From positions 54,169,253 to 54,233,252 of the forward strand of contig CM075939.1 in assembly GCA_038030265.1 (NCBI GenBank): 64,000 nucleotides of DNA, read 5' to 3'. Positions 43,715-55,800 of the stretch are shown piece after piece. The DNA is from Corythucha ciliata. Its lineage: Eukaryota > Arthropoda > Insecta > Hemiptera > Tingidae. The notes beneath the pieces were generated by a model. It did not search any database, had not been told where the DNA came from, and saw only the letters and a program-made list of their open reading frames with translations. Numbering within the stretch: the first letter of the stretch is position 1; every line of letters begins with the position of its first letter. A program made the translations under genes and the position numbers.

Positions 43715-43915
43715 TCCGTCGAGCAGGCTTGGAGTGTTTGGTGAAAGTATTATGCACTTTTCACTATTTGTAAAGAGTTAATTTACTAACGTTATTATTA
43801 TTGGGGTAAACACAAAACTTGTGAGAAACTAATAATTTGACGACGAGAAGTACTCACAACGATATGGAATAGTTCCTATCGCGGTGGACTCTAGTACACG
43901 ACTGACAAAAATATT

Positions 43916-46108
43916 AATTAGTGGGGCCAACTTTAAGAAAAACACTAATTTTCAACTCAATCTGAGAAAAAAGTGCTAATTGGCTACTAAAAAAATGGCT
44001 AAACTGCAGCTGAAAATGAGGAAAACGCCAAATCGTGGCTAAAATGGAGGAAAATCGCCAAAGAAACGAAAGCATCCCTACTGCACTGCTAAAATTGATT
44101 AAAAGCGCTAACCCGTGGCCAAAATTGGTTAAAATTGTAGCGTGCCAACAGCTAACAAACCTCAATTTTTATTTCTAAAAATAACAAATATTATGTTAAA
44201 AAAACAACATAAGTCAGTTTGATCGCGAGTTCGTATTTTCCCAATTTTTCATTGTCGTTATAAAAAAGATCTCTAAATTTTTCGTTGGCCGTCATTTTGT
44301 ATACCGAAGAGAGCGCGACCCACAGTCACTAAACCTTGAAAAATTGACAAAACGCAAATGCGTAGCTTCTGTTCGAGGCTAAAACTAAACAATAAACGCT
44401 AATCCATAGCAAAAATTGAAGGAAAAATACCAACGTGGGACTGAAGTGTAAAAAAAAATCAGCTAATATTGAAAAATTCACTATAATTAGCCTGTCATAA
44501 ATAAATCAAAACTCTCGTTTTCAGCTCAAATTAGGAAAAAGTGTTATTCCTGGCTAAAATTTGAGGAAATCACGAATTCGTGGCTGAAAAATTAAGGTAA
44601 TTCGCGAATTTACAGATTATAAAAACGCTTCAAAGCAGCTAAAGTTGAAAAAAACGCGAATTTACGGCTAAAATTGAGGAAAATAATCGCGGATAAAGTG
44701 TGTTGGAATTTCTAATTCCGCCTTCTGACAACAACTTTGTGGCTAAAATTGAGGTAAACGGCAAATTCATGGTTATAAGTAAAAGAAAAAACACTGATTT
44801 ACGACTAGAACTGAGATGAAGCCCTACTCTACATATAATTAAAATTGAAAAAAATTACTAATGCGGTGCCAATTTGCGGCTAATATAGAGAAAATCAGTA
44901 ATTATTCTGGCTAGAATAAAGAGAAAAGTTAATTTTCAGCCTAAATTGAAACAAAAAGTGCTAATTTACTGTCAAAAATGGATGAATTGCCGATTTGCAG
45001 TAAAATTATCGGAAAACGCCAATTCGTGACTAAAATGAACAAAATTCTCGTTGGGGAAAAGCGCATATTTATGTCTTTATGGCGGTGCTCATACAATATA
45101 GTTAAAATTCAGAAAAATCGTTCTTTCGGGTATTTTTGTTCATAACTCAATTAATATTTGATCCCAGGAAATCGAGCCACCGTGCATTTGATCTAGCACC
45201 AAAAACAAATGTAAATGTAGGGCGTGAGGATTTTAATAAACTAATCAAGCCAAAAACAACGGTTTTTTTTTTTGTTACAAATTACGCCATAACTCGAGAA
45301 GTAAGCAGCCCACGGACTTGGGGCTAATTTTTATCGACTCAGCACACACAACTGCATAGGATCAGCGTCACCTCATTTGGGCAATTTTTTTTCATCCCTT
45401 ATACAGGTGAGTTGCCCAACGTCTATACCCGCCCTTTAAAAAAGGTTTGCCACGCTGTATCGTTGCAGACTCTTTGAAACCTCAAATTATATCCATCAAA
45501 AGGAATTTTTTAAGCAACATTTGAAATTGGGCCGAATTTTGCCGCTATTCTGGCTTTATTTTCTGTACTATCTGATTCACGGGATAAAAACACTATTATA
45601 ATTCGCGTCTAATAGTGAGAAAAGACACTAATGCAGATATGCATTGAAAAATGAAATCGAGAGAAATCTCTGATGAAAAGCTAAAATGAAGAAAAATTAG
45701 TAGTCCTAGTCCAACAATGAAATTGAGAAAAACAGCTAATTTACGGGTAAAGTACGGGAAAAGCGCTGCTATTAAATTGATTAAAATTCCCATTCGCGGC
45801 TTTTTAAGCCAATTTTGCGCCTAAAATAGAGGAAAAGTACGAAATTGCGGCTTAAAAAAGACAAGAATCGCTATAAATCGGTAATCGGGAATACATGTGC
45901 AAAAATTCACTGCTTAAATGAAGAAAAACACTGGCTACTGGTGGCTGAAATTGAAAGCATGCCAATTCATCGCTTCTAATTCAAATTTCGCGACAGTGAA
46001 ATGGAGAAAAATTTGAGAGAAGCTCGCCAACAATTCGCTAATTCATGGATGAAATTGAGTAAAAGTGCTGATTCGAGGCTGAAATATTCGAAAAGGCTTA
46101 CCTTAAAG
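43916..46108 (-). repeat. Satellite array S1, A-rich orientation (right of LINE)
   Basis: 43916-44160, 44330-45130 and 45560-46108 are units of the GCTAAAATTGAGAAAA / CGCTAATTC type. The gaps (44160-44330, 45130-45560) carry no recognised content. The final 8 bases CCTTAAAG (46101-46108) are a transposon target duplication. Confidence 0.75.
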
Positions 46109-48286
46109 CAGTGGCGTAGGTAGGAATTTATCCTGGGGGGGGGGGTGGATCAGATTGAAATCTCGTAATGGTGAATGGAGGGGGTAATTTCACATTTTAG
46201 TCATCATTCCACCCAGCCAGAACACTCTTGAATCTGGACATCTTGCTGGCCTCATATCATCGCCTCAATCTTTCAGTTAGGGGCGATTTTTGGACTCTAC
46301 CCGCAAATTAGCGCTTTTTTGGCCGAGTGTATATCGTTCTTCTCAATTTCAGCCGCAGATTAGAGGTTTTGCCCCACCCACTCCCATAGCCATGAATTTG
46401 CGCATTATTTTCTCAACTTTAGCAGCAAAGCATCGTTTTTATCACCCGTGAGCGATGTTTATTAATTATTTACGAGTTTTGGCGTTTTCCTCAATTTTAG
46501 CAGCATATTACCGATTTTTAATTTTTTTTTTTTACAAGGGGATTAGCACTTTTCTCAGTTTTAGTTTGAAATTAACGTTTTTCTTAAGTGTTTCCCACAA
46601 TATTAGCCGCAAAATAGGGGAATTTTCCATGAATTAGGATTTTTTTGGTTCACCATACGCAATGCATGAGCGATTTTTCTCAGTTTACTCGCGAATTAGC
46701 GGTAGCCTATTGCCATAAATTGGCGCTAAATTTCAGCCTGAAAAGTTGCTTTCAGAATCCGCAAAACGGCGTATATTCAGTTTTTTGCGCAAATTAGAAT
46801 TTTTCTAAATTTCAACTACGAATCAGGGCATTTTTTTAAATTGTAGAAGCGACGCGTCGTATACCTTTTCAAACCTGTGAATTATAGCGAATTTTCTCAA
46901 TTTCAGTCACAAATTGGCGTTTAGCGCAATTTTAGCTGTAAATTGTCGATTTTTTCCATTTTTAGCCGCAAATTAGCAATTTTCCCACTTTTTAGGCTTA
47001 AAATTAACCTTTCTCTTAATTTTGACCAGGCTGATTATTTTATTTTCTAAACATTAACCGCAAATTAGCGGTTTTTCACATTTTACCACCGCATTAGCAA
47101 AACTATATAACTTGTATAGGTACATAATATTGCTTCTTTTCAGTTCTAGCCGAGAATTAGCGTCTTTTTTAACATTATAATATAGTAGCCATGCATGAAT
47201 TTGCCATTTTTATGAATTTTAGCCACAAAAATGTCTTCAGAAGGTGCGAATTTAAATGTAAATGTTTTTTTCAAAGCGAAAAATTTATCTATCCATCCAT
47301 TTCTGTCAAAACATCATCATTTTTAAATTATAAATTTCACGACACTTAATTCTAGAATAAGTGAGTCTTCTCAATTTTAGCAGCGCGTTTTCACTTTTTC
47401 TACATTTTAGCAGCGTGGTAGCGTTTCCAACCCGTGCATTACCTACCTAGTTTTGTCAATTTTTGCAAAGAATTGGAGTTTGACGCAAATTAGCAATTTT
47501 TAACTGAGAATTAGCACTTTTCCCCAATTTGAACTGAAAATTAACGTTTTTCTTAATTTTAGCTGCGCAAATTGGTGATTTTTTTAATTTTTGCCGCGAA
47601 TTAGTGATTTTCTTCATTTCGTACCCGCAAATTAACGTTTTTCCACGACTTTATAACTGTAAATTGCAAATTAGCGATTTTTCCCAATTTCAGCTGTGAA
47701 ATAGCGTTTTGTGTTAATTTTGCGGCTATTCAGCATCCTATTCCTTTTTTCATACGCGAATGGGCGATTTTACGCCATTTCAGTTGTGAATTTGCCACTT
47801 TTGTCCAATTTTAACCTGAAAGCGTCTTTTATTTATCAATATCATAGCGTGTTTTCTCAACTTTTACCTCGGGGCTGGCCCAAATACAACACTTTTGAGT
47901 TGATTTCCACAATTTATTCGAAGAATGGCCTCTGGAAGTTGCATCGCGAGAACACGAATCAGCGCTTTTTAGCAGCTATAGCCACGAATATTACCGATTT
48001 TTGTCTGATAGAGGGTCCACGGCGAACCTTCCCCCCCCCCCCCGTACCTCGGTACACTACTGAGTTGGGTCTGAAGTCGAATGAAAAAGCTGGACGTACT
48101 CGGACCTTTTCGGGCTGCTTTAAGTCCGGAAAATCTGCTAAGCTTAACTTTTACGTGAAATGCTCAACTTTTGGAGATTTTATGGGGCTCTTCGTTATGG
48201 TACTAGTGCTCCTTCGTTCGTATACTTGTAGCTCTGGGGGGGGAGGGGGATCTATCCCCCATATCCCCCCCGTACCAACGCCCCTG
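46109..48286 (+). mobile_element. hAT-like non-autonomous element carrying array S1
   Basis: The left end is CAGTGGCGTAGGTAGG and the right end CCGTACCAACGCCCCTG, whose complement is CAGGGGCGTTGGTACGG. The exact 8-mer CCTTAAAG flanks it (46101-46108 and 48287-48294). Inside is a T-rich S1 array (46280-48000), then a terminus-like CGGTACACTACTG at ~48048-48061. It is inserted in an S1 array of the opposite orientation. A G-tract follows the left end and C-tracts precede the right. No transposase. The frame at 47711-48292 is repeat read-through. Confidence 0.85.
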
Positions 48287-48595
48287 CCTTAAAGGCTTGC
48301 TCGCTTCTTCGCGGATAAGATGCAGAAAAATCGCTAATTCGCGGTTTAAATTAAGAAAATACCATAACTCATCGCTATACAATATAGTCCATCACCCTTT
48401 GATGGACGAAATTTTTTGAAAATCACGTGAAAATATGGGGGGGGGGGGCAAAGATACCTTTGCCCACCCAATAGGAACATTGGGTTGGCGATGCCCCCCC
48501 CCCCCCTAACTCTTCGCCTATGTGCGGGGATTCGCGTATTTTCTCTATTTTTAGCTGTGAAGACGCGAATTAGTACTTTTCTTAAAACACCTAAT
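48287..48595. repeat. Older S1-bearing DNA between two insertions
   Basis: A short S1 remnant in A-rich orientation (48300-48360), a segment with G- and C-tracts (~48437, ~48494) and a T-rich S1 remnant (48535-48590). The last 8 bases CACCTAAT are a target duplication. Confidence 0.6.
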
Positions 48596-49237
48596 CAGGG
48601 GCGTAGCCAGCCCATGATCAAGGGGTGGGCAGCCAGCCAGGCACACGGATTCAGAGTTGTGGGGGGGGGGGGCGCACGTCTTGAGAAAAAGTGCTCGTTC
48701 GCTGATGAAATTGAGGGAAAATGAATTGGCAAAATTGTCACAGTTTTTTGTTGATTAATAGTGTAATTGTCGTGGCTAAAATTGAGAAATAGCGTTCATT
48801 CACAGGTTACATTGAGGAAAAACTGTTCTTTTGCGGCTGAAATTGAAAGAACGCACCTATTCGCGGTTTATAGGCGATACCCATAGTGCTGGCCGTAATC
48901 AAAATAGTAAATAAAAAATGCGTTATTTCACGGTTTTTTGAGACCTTTTTACGGTTAAAATGAAGAAAATAGGCTATAGTTCGAGGTAGAATTGAGAAAA
49001 AGCACTCAGTTTCACCAAAAATTAAATAAAAACGACAATTTGACGCTACAAATAGTGCTCATTCACGAGTTAAATGGGGGGGGGGGATTCTGTGCAACTC
49101 CACTTGAGGAAAAACTGGATCCACTACACCTGTGGGCAGATTCACTGGCGAAAATAACAGATGAACCATTGCCTTTTTTCAGGCTTCTAACAGGATCTGG
49201 AGGTTAGAATCGCGTCAATTCACGGTCATCAGAGAGT

Positions 49238-51789
49238 GGGCCGTATTCATAAACGCCACTCAAATGCTACTTAACTTATGCTAAGTTAAGTGTAAGTGAA
49301 GGGTGTTTTAAGTTAAGAACAGGTTTTCTATTCAGAAACGTCACTTCATCTTTACTTACTTAAGTCTAAGCAAAGGGTAAGTTGAGGGTGAGTGTAGACG
49401 GAATCGTCATACGAACGGGTCGAGCACTAGAAGTCTTCTCTCTTGTTATTATTTTACTATGCCGCGGTGCACTTTCACTTAATGTTTCTCAAAGATCTCA
49501 AATCAACGCGAATTCCCTGTTATTGCTGTTGAAGAATCAGTTTTTTTTAAAGAGAGACATCTGATTTTTAAGCCTCGAAAGTTTTCCGCCGCTAATTCGC
49601 GTTGTGGTTTGAGAAACGCCTGACTCTTTTTTCCTCTCTCTCTTCTGTCTTTACAGTTTTTAAATGGCACGAAATTTCAATTTTTAGAAACATAATAACA
49701 TTGTTTCAACTATTCCAGAGTCCGTGCTTCAAACCCGAATCAACGCATGATTTAATTCCGTAGCTGAAATATTCGTGAGTTAGTTCGGCGAAACTACCTA
49801 CCTTGAAAATAGGAGTGCCTAATTTACTGACCCAGAGTTATCTCTACTGACCAGATACTTAAAATGTTCAGTTTGCGCTGAAAATTGGCACGTAGTTTCC
49901 ACGTGGCCCAATCCACCTTTGCTCAAAAATTTGAACCCGGCCATTTGAGGGGAAACTCGGGAAATTCCGGACTATTGACAGAGGGTTTTATACCAATATG
50001 AAAGATTTTGTCCTCTTCACGAATTTCGTGAAGAGTTTGAGCAGAAAATTGACACGCAATTTACCCTTGGTCAGTACAACTTGTCCTACATTTTGAACCC
50101 GGTCGGTTGAGGGAAACTCAGGAAACTGCGGAAAACCCTACTGATCGGATTGCTGTATTGTATTGACCGACGCGTCAATCGTGTGCCAATTTTCAGCACA
50201 ATCCGAGCATTTTAAGACATTATTGGTCAGTAGAAAAAACCCTCTGGTAAGTTAGTTAATAACAATAATTTGGTGCTGACGGGTGACCGGAGTAATTCCC
50301 CCTTCTAAAAAAGATTTGATTTCTCACGTGAAAGAACTGGTCCAGCAATATTACCCTTGTTCGACCGCAAATTTCATATCACCCCCCCCCCCAGGAGTAT
50401 GGTTTCATAGAATCCACCAGGCGCGTAGTACAGAGCCTGTGAACGGAACTGGGTCACAGCACTGTACAAGTTTGCACACCGAGACATTTTTCACGGTACA
50501 GCCTTGTGAAACAGAAAGATGCTTTTCCAACTTGTGTCACGGAGAAATCATAAAAATGTATCCGTGCGTACAGGACTTACTATAACCAACTAATAAATTA
50601 CTCTCATGTTGGTCCTGGCTCCTGGAGAGGTTTTTGACACGACAAACCCAAAAAATCAGACGACGCGTTCAACTCCCCCCACCCCTTATCATTGACTTCT
50701 GGGCCATGTTTCCGAGGCCCAAGAATGCCCGCAAATGTGAGTCCGCCGGAGGAACCGATCTCAACAGGTCGCACTGGAGCCGAGAAAATCGAAAACAAAG
50801 AAAAATCTTATTGTTTGACCAATTTAAGGGGCGGAAACCGGTTGCATTGTCAATTAAATGCATTGACCGACGAACTCATAAACCACTTCCGGCTCAAATT
50901 GATTATTTCAGTGATGCCGGCGTTTATTTCCCCGCCAGTGGCTCGATTTCAGGGAACGCCTCCGATGGCCACGCAATCGAAAGGCCTACAAAGTTTAAGA
51001 AAGAGCATCGGTGCACGACGGTGGATCGCTAGCCAAATGGGTTGGCGTACATGGTACACATTCATTGAGAAGTGGCTTTTGAAAGAAAAGATGTATTCAG
51101 AAAATAAAATAATATAATGAGTTTTTCTACCGAAGAAACAATCTCGCTGAGGTTTTTCACCGTACCATAACATTGTAGAACCGTAAGGGTCGGCATCACC
51201 AATGGTGAAAACGGCAGACCATCGAAACCTCGACGTCAATTGCCCATCAGTAAATGAAATGAATGGATCGTCATCACGGACGCAGATGTCTCTGATACGA
51301 TAGGAGGAGGAAAAATAAATAAAATAGTTCCCCTGAACAATACCGCACTCTGTCCATACCAATGATTTTGTACGTACCTACCTTTTTGGGACGTTTGTAA
51401 AAGCAATTCATTCAATTAAGTCATCAAAACCGTCGGAATCAATAATTAGGTATTTTATCCTCCAAAGCGATAACTAACAACTGCTCTCGATACGCTTATT
51501 TAAATAAGTTTAGTATAAGGGTGGTCGGGAGTACACTTAAAATTTTGAGGTCATTTTCTTCTTTTCAAGTCTGCGAGATAAGGCTGGTTTGATTTAAGTG
51601 TGGTCTATGAATACACATTTCGCCCTAAGCGTCACTTAAGTAGGCCTCAAAGTTCTACTCAACTTAAATCTTAAGGGGAGATAAAATATCACCTGGCTGA
51701 GCCCTAAGTGAAGTCTCTGAATACAAAATCTCCATTTAAGTGTAAGTTAAGGCTAAGTTCGGTTTGAGTGACGTTTATGAATACGGCCC
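49238..51789. mobile_element. Nested DNA element with 27-bp inverted termini
   Basis: The left end is GGGCCGTATTCATAAACG then CCACTCAAA. The right end is its complement, TTTGAGTGACG then TTTATGAATACGGCCC. Subterminal repeats around CTTAACTTA/TAAGTTAAG/TTAAGTGTAAG occur at both ends. I found no target duplication, so the superfamily is open. The interior has a diverged ~168-bp tandem duplication (49926 and 50094, TTGAACCCGG...GGAAACTC) and several overlapping open frames at 50283-51362, none with a recognised domain. Confidence 0.72.
50634..51117 (+). other. Overlapping unrecognised open frames in the nested element
   Basis: Two plus frames (50634-51032, 132 codons; 50692-51117, 141 codons) and a minus frame (51362-50949, 137 codons) overlap. 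I recognise no domain or transposase signature. The minus frame contains VFTIGDADPYG, superficially like a TOPRIM Asp motif, but nothing around it supports that. At most one of the three could be real, as a degraded element gene. Confidence 0.2.
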
Positions 51790-52389
51790 TAAATTTGCAC
51801 AGAAACGGCCACTATCCGTCAAAAAATAAATATCTGCTGGAAACCTGTCGTTTGTAGCCTTCTATTTCGGATTTTATGTCGAAAAATTGAAACTTCTCTC
51901 CCTCCCACTCCGGAAAGTGGTACTTTTGGAGCTAAACTTTAAATTTTAGACCTGAGACGGTAAACATAGCTGGGAGTTTCTCTCCCACCATAAGTCTGTA
52001 TGGCCCAGCAGGCTAAACACGATTTGAGCTAACCCAAACATACGAAATTGCGCGTCGAACCTTGCGAAAATGGGATTTTAGTGCGAAAAATCAGCAAAAT
52101 CGGTTTCCAAGTAAAGCCGACCCTCGAAATCGGTTTGTCTGCAACAAACATCGCGAATTTTTGATTTTTGGTGAAACCGATGTGCGAAATGTGTTGTTAG
52201 TGAGAAAAATCCGCAAAATTGGATTTATGGAGCGAAATGTAATAAATTTGTGTTTCTGTTAGCCAGATCAGGGAAGAAATTTTTGGAATTTTGGGGGTGG
52301 GCAGCTGCCCCACGAAATCTGCGATTTTGATTCTAGGGGAGGGCAACTGCCCACCCCTGCCTCCTGCTGGCTATGCCCATGCACCTAAT

Positions 52390-52579
52390 ATTAATAATAA
52401 TACGCATATAGCTTATTCTCAATATTATACCCGCGAAGTACTTCGCCTTCAGAAACCACGAATTCAGGCTGTTTCCTTAATTTGAACGCTCAAATTAGGA
52501 GATTTTTTAAATTTCAGACGTGTATTTGTCCATATTACTTATAATAGCGTTTCCCAATTGATTAATTTCCACCCGTCGT
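52390..52579. repeat. S1 remnant and foldback relic used as target
   Basis: T-rich S1 units continue from before 48588, confirming that 48596-52381 was inserted into one array. At 52566-52579 TTTCCACCCGTCGT looks like half of a family-F foldback. Its other half (GGACGGATGGAAATG) lies at ~56660, beyond the next insertion. The 8-mer CCCGTCGT (52572-52579) is a target duplication. Confidence 0.6.
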
Positions 52580-52898
52580 TAGGGTTGCCAGATGACCGGT
52601 TTTCGACCGGCCTGGCCGGTTTTGGAAGTCCGAGGCCGGATGCCGGCCGGACCCTCGACCGGCCTTAAGTAAAGCCGGTTTTCGGATTTGCTCATTTTGT
52701 AATAATTTTTCCTCATTAAACTATTCGTAAGGGAACTTAGCGACAAGATTTTATTTCTTTAAAACGTCGGGGATGATTTCGTGTGACTTGTGCAGGCCGG
52801 CACCGCGCTAACTCTCAGCCTAGGTAGGGCCTATTGTATTATCAGTTCCAGCGGTTCAGTCACTGTATTGTTGTGTTGTCGTGAAGGAAAGAGATGGC

Positions 52899-55800
52899 CA
52901 AGCGCGGATCCAGAGTCAGCTTAAGGAGGGGGCCACATTATGACTCCATTCGGCCCTCGCACCTACCAATACCACACGTCAAACCGTTCCTAGACAGACA
53001 CAGTTCTCAATCTCCGATAATTGAAACATCGGAAAATTGAGGAAACCCAAACGCCGGAAAAGTGGGGGGGGGGGGAGAAACAACATTCAACATTCAATAT
53101 GTAACGTGAACTATTAGTCTGGCAAAAATATGCCTCCCGCCGAATAAAGTGTACTCAGCGCAGTGATGCAGGGGAAGGTCTTATAAGCCCCATGGCTAAC
53201 ACTGCAATTGTGACCCTCAAAATTGGGTTTTTTAGTGAGTGAAATCATGGAAATTACATTTTTATTGAGTGAAACCAGCTAAAAACGGTTGTTAGTGCGA
53301 AAAACCGACGCAAAAAGTCACTGAAGTAGGCCACCTAGAGAAATTGCTTTACTGGCAAACAAATGTTCCGAGATTAGCTGTTCATAAAATTGACAGTCTC
53401 CTCATGGAATTAATAATTTCCACACAAAATTGATAATTTCCTCATAAAATTGACAAGTTCCTCATAAAATTGACAATTTCCTTATAAAATTGACAATTTA
53501 CTCATAAAATTGACAATTTACTCTTAAAATTGATCATTTCCGCGTACAATCGGCTATTCATACTAAAAATAACAAGTTTAAAGCCAAAATAACGATCACC
53601 AATTACTGTATTAACAATAATCACCAAAAGGGTGATTGCCTATCGAGAAATGGTTGAAATTAATAACTTTTAATATTTTGGTTCCAAGGACCGAAAATTC
53701 CTCAATTTGGGGATAAGTTTAAATTTCTTCGTGAAATTGACAATTACAGTTCCAAACTGACAATTTCTGCTTCAAATTGACAAAGTTTTAATTAAATTGA
53801 CAACGCGCCAATAAAAATGTCAATTTCTAATAAAAACGAAAATTTTCTCTGAAAATAACAATTTCGTCCTACTAACAATTTCCACATAAAATTGACAATT
53901 TCCTCATAAAATATAAAATTTTCGCATAAAAATTGACAAATACCTCATAAAATGAACAATTTCCCTATAAAATTGACAGTTTCCTCGTAAAATTGACAAT
54001 TTCCTCATCAACACTTTGTGACAACTTTCTCACAAAATGGACGATTTCTTCATATAATTGACGATTTCCGTACCAAATTGTCAATTTCATAAAGTAGACA
54101 ATTTCCCTTTGAAATTGATTATTTCCTCGTAAAATTGACAGTTTCCTCATAAAATATACAATTTACCCATAAAATTGTCAATTTCCTCTTAATATAGGCA
54201 ATTTCCAAAATGGACAATTTCCTCATAAAACATACAATTTCCTCACGAAATTGACGATTTCCGTGTAAAATTGTCAATTTTCTCATAAAATACATAATTT
54301 AATTGCAAAATTGACAATTTTCTCATAAATTAGACGATTTCCTCATGAAATTGTCAATTTCTTCATAAAATAGACAATTTCCCATAAAATGTATTAGTTC
54401 TTCATAAAAGTAACAATTTGCGGAGGGGATGCATTATGTCCAACGGCTACCACTGCGATTGTAACCATAAAAATTGGGTTTTTTAGTGAGCGAAATCCAG
54501 GAAATTACTTTTTTTATTGAGTGAGACCGGCTAAAAACGGTTCTTAGTGCAAAAAATCGGCGCAATCAGTCACTGAAGTAGGCCAACCAGCGAAATTGGT
54601 TTACTGGCAAACAAATTTTCCGAGATTAGCTGTTCATCATATTGACAATCTCCTCATGAACTTGACAATTTCCACATAAAATTGGCAATTTCCTCACAAA
54701 ACATATAACTTCCTGATAAAATTCACGATTTCCTTCTGGAAATTGGATATTTCCTCATCAAATCGACAATTTTCTCATGAAATTGACAATTTCCTCATAA
54801 AATAGACAATTTCCTCATAAAATTGGATATTTCCTCACAAAATTGACAATCTCCTCATAAAATTGACAATTTCTTCGTAAAATTGTCAATTTCCTCATAC
54901 AACATATAATTTCCTAATAAATCACGGTTCCCTCATAAAATTGACTATTTCCTCGTAAAACATAAAATTTCCTCACAAAATTAACTTTTTTCTTATAAAA
55001 TTGACAATTTCCTCACAAAATGTACAATTTCCTCATAAAATGGACAATTTCCCCGTAAAATTAATTATTTCCTCATAAATTTGACGATTTCCTCATAAAA
55101 TTGTCAGTTCCCTCATAAAATATACAATTTCTCCGTAACATTGATTATTTCGTCGTGAAATTGACAATTTCTCTATAAAATTGACAATTTTCCCATAAAA
55201 TTGATAATTTCGAAACGATGTACTGCGAAACTACTGCATTAACAATAATCATAAAAAGGGCAATTGCCCATTGAGTCAAGGGGCAAAATTAATAAGTTCC
55301 AAAAGGACGAAAAATAAATAATTTTCCAGTGAAATTGACAATTTCCCCGTCAAATTAACAATGCCTGCTTCAAATTGACACGTTTTTAATTAAATTGACT
55401 ATGCGCTAATAAAATTGACGATTTCGTCCTAAAATTAACGATTCCTAGTTACGATTTTCTCTTGAAATGAGCAATTTCCAATTCGAACTAACAATTGCCT
55501 TACAAAATTGGAAATTCATTCGAAAGGGGCAATTTTCTTATTATATTGATAATTCTTCATACAATATGTCATTTTCTTCATAAAATTGACTATTTCCTAA
55601 TTGAACTGAAGATGGACTCACCAAATTGATACTTTTTAGACTGAAAATTACCTCATAAAGTCAACCATTATGCTCATAAGGTTAAGATGTCTTATTAAAT
55701 TGCAAGTTTTCTCATAAAACAGACAATTTCGTTATGAAATTGACAATTTTTTAGTGAAACCGACGAGCTCTTGGTGAATCATTTCGCATATTTGTTGCCT

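Larger units (their letters stand above)
39907..43902 (-). mobile_element. Jockey-type non-LTR retrotransposon, near full length
   Basis: This 4.0-kb element has its poly(A) as T run at ~39907-39919. A 13-bp target duplication, TGACAAAAATATT, lies at 39894-39906 and 43903-43915. ORF1 is ~43714-42506, and ORF2 begins 10 bp above the ORF1 stop (42516) and runs to 40017. It is less decayed than the element at 29534-33273 but has an internal RT deletion and ORF1 frameshifts. It is a different lineage from that element by protein sequence. It sits inside satellite array S1. Confidence 0.92.
48596..52381. mobile_element. hAT-like element, CAGGGGCGTAGCCAGC-ended
   Basis: The left end is CAGGGGCGTAGCCAGCCCAT and the right end GCTGGCTATGCCCATG, whose complement is CATGGGCATAGCCAGC. 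The exact 8-mer CACCTAAT lies on both sides (48588-48595 and 52382-52389). Inside are an A-rich S1-type array (48683-49235), a second transposon (49238-51789) and S4 units (52030-52265). Subterminal GGGTGGGCAG occurs at both ends. No hAT transposase recognised. Confidence 0.86.

Noticed and set aside
47711..48292. 193-codon plus-strand open frame
   Set aside because: It is read-through of the S1 satellite units and C-tracts inside a transposon, with no recognisable domain.
50949..51362. Minus-strand open frame with VFTIGDADPYG, resembling the TOPRIM motif of Spo11/topoisomerase VI-A
   Set aside because: Only the one short motif fits. Flanking residues show no further Spo11 or topoisomerase features, the frame overlaps two plus-strand frames, and it lies inside a transposon.
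49238..51789. Assignment of the nested element to PIF/Harbinger or another named superfamily
   Set aside because: No 3-bp, TA or 8-bp duplication could be seen at its ends and no transposase motif was recognised.
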